From NCBI GenBank assembly GCA_013397865.1, contig VZTI01004088.1, positions 4,168,322 to 4,232,321 of the forward strand: a stretch of 64,000 bases of DNA, in the 5' to 3' direction. This stretch comes from Struthidea cinerea. Taxonomy: Eukaryota; Chordata; Aves; Passeriformes; Corcoracidae. Both the position numbers and the translations under genes were made by a program. The notes beneath the pieces were generated by a model that worked only from the letters and a program-made list of their open reading frames with translations, was not told the DNA's origin and did no database searches. This document shows positions 62,501-64,000 of this stretch, one piece after another (the first letter of the stretch is position 1; the number at the start of each line of letters is the position of its first letter).

Positions 62501-64000
62501 TTGATAAGCCTTATAAAACATTTCCTTTATCATTGCATAAAGTGCAATGTCTATTGCTCTTTCACACATATCTTGACTTCCTAGAATATTATCATAATCA
62601 CAATTATAATCCATATAAGCATGTAAATTTTCCCTGCTAAAGGTACATATAATACACCTAAAATTGACCTACGCATCAACCATAGATCTCAGTAGTAATT
62701 ATCCAGCACATTGTGTCCTGAGTGACTAGAGCTCATGTGTTGTCCTCTACACAAGTAGTTTCTGTCCCACAATAGATACATGGGATGAAGTTCGATTTAT
62801 AAAAAACAACATTAGTTGTGATTTTTATGTAAACAAGAATTATGCTGAAAATACATTTCAAACGGGTTTTTTGCACCATAGTGACAGCTGTTATTTATGG
62901 AAACACTCTGTAGAGAAATTCAAGATTTTGAAATGTCTGAGGAATGTAAATTCTTGCTGCTTGGAACCTAACACAGTGGACTTGGTCTTAAACAGAAAAG
63001 TGATGTGAAGAAGGAAACAGCTTTCAGCAAAGCAGACTCAGTCATGTGGAAGCTCCCCTGGAGACTAACCAAACTCTGTCAAAAAGCTCCCAGTTCTTTG
63101 CCTTACTCTAAGCAGGTCCTTCAATTTTCAAACAGTAAAGAATTTGAAGCAGTCTTCTCTTTCAGTTCTCCTCAAGTTCTCACTTTAGCCTTGCTATAAA
63201 TAGGCAGGGACACAGTTTCAGTTTTTCAGTTCTGCTATGGGTTTCTAAAAGATTTTTCACAACTGAGAACACAGGAGAAGGTAGGAGCAGCCTGACACCT
63301 GCCTCCATGGACACTGGTGCAAAATCACAGTCCCAGCATCACCACATTTGTTTACTTGTGCAATGCAAGATTGAAACAGATTTATATATATTTTTAAACA
63401 AGAACAGGACAAAAACAATTTGGATTTTGCAGTATAATCAAGGTGTCCTGAGAAGCTGGTTTTGCTTAGCTTTCTATGACAGTTTAGACTTTCCCTTATG
63501 CACACCACAAATGGGCTGAAACAGAATCTCCTCGGAAAAGGAAAGGGGGTGATAAGAAAGGAAGAAGGAAGCCGTATGTCTGTCACTCCCTGCACCTGAT
63601 GGCCCTGCCCCAGGACCTGCTGCAGAGTGCTCAGGGTTGGTTCCCTAAAACACAGGGGAAGCTCAGAAAGGCTCTGTTTTCCTACCAACAGAAAAAGACA
63701 CTGACTGCTTTTGAAACAAACATCTCTGACCTTCCTCAGGTTGGCTGGACGCTTACACCCAGCTTCCTCCTCAGCTTGCAGGCTCTGTTCAGGCAGGTGA
63801 ACTCACTTCACTGTCCTTTCTCTACATTAATTTCACTGCAGAGGTGAGTTTTGCAAGATCAACAAGTATCAAGAACTGTTACTCAGAAACGCAAAGAGGA
63901 TTCCAGGGAACCTATTTGTATAGCTACTCCTAAAATGTATAGTTAGAAAAAAAACAAACTCCAAACATTTTTCAGATATTCAATGTTACTCTGAAAAATC

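Larger units (their letters stand above)
55831..64000. other. Long non-coding stretch to the window end
   Basis: No gene recognised on either strand. A GC-richer patch at 58300-58900 holds overlapping frames up to 109 codons with no known product. The frame at 63257-63688 (minus, 143 codons) is the longest here and is also unrecognised. In mammals the next gene is ATG2B, transcribed towards BDKRB1, so its 3' UTR or last exons might be expected in or beyond this stretch. I did not see any of its coding sequence. Confidence 0.4.

Noticed and set aside
63257..63688. 143-codon minus-strand open frame
   Set aside because: No recognisable domain or splice context, and it overlaps other unremarkable frames. 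It does not resemble ATG2B as far as I can judge.
1..64000. CRISPR arrays, operons, prophage or bacterial defence systems
   Set aside because: The sequence is vertebrate nuclear DNA with LINEs, LTRs and spliced genes; none of these systems applies and none was seen.
1..64000. tRNA, rRNA or known microRNA genes
   Set aside because: No cloverleaf with A/B boxes or familiar RNA gene was noticed; a covariance-model scan would be needed to exclude them fully.

Overview
The window is nuclear DNA from a bird. The evidence is the repeat content (fragments of CR1 LINEs and avian ERVL-type LTRs) together with two intact kinin receptor genes. The sequence is AT-rich, non-coding for most of its length, and carries three assembly gaps (9379-9421, a single N at 30786, and 41971-42017). 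The species cannot be named from the sequence alone.

Only two protein-coding genes can be supported, both on the + strand and head-to-tail. BDKRB2, the B2-type kinin receptor (ornithokinin receptor in birds), has its main coding exon at 29155-30297. BDKRB1, the B1-type kinin receptor, has its coding exon at 39150-40235. Each is a complete seven-transmembrane receptor read from one uninterrupted exon just downstream of a clear splice acceptor. This matches the mammalian arrangement of non-coding or short 5' exons plus one large terminal coding exon. The mammalian order BDKRB2-BDKRB1 is kept, with 8.9 kb between the coding exons. No exon of the usual flanking genes (C14orf132 on one side, ATG2B on the other) was recognised.

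Region by region: 1-29 kb is intergenic sequence and/or the long 5' intron of BDKRB2. It holds a solo LTR (3.6-4.0 kb), a decayed CR1 reverse transcriptase (4.6-5.8 kb), further CR1 pieces (14.3, perhaps 17.2, and 22.3 kb), a GC-rich block of likely mobile-element origin (26.0-26.6 kb), and two speculative first exons (2.9-3.2 and 7.4-7.5 kb). From 29 to 41 kb lie the two receptors, separated by an apparent assembly duplication, a perfect 22-bp hairpin and a GC-rich solo LTR with perfect 6-bp target duplications. From 41 to 64 kb there is a purine microsatellite around a gap, the 3' end of an ERVL-like element with its LTR (42.5-44.1 kb), a second ERVL-type LTR (47.1-47.4 kb), CR1 tails, and another solo LTR of the 3.6-kb family (54.1-54.5 kb). 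No further gene was recognised there.

Both receptors are class A GPCRs for kinin peptides and would normally signal through Gq. The most interesting observation is that this B1 receptor has lost the charged residues which in human B1 read the two ends of des-Arg kinins (human Lys118, Glu273 and Asp291, here Ile116, Ala275 and Asn293). The B2 receptor keeps its paired aspartates but has Tyr where mammalian B2 has Ser111. The ligand preference of the avian B1 may therefore differ from the mammalian rule.
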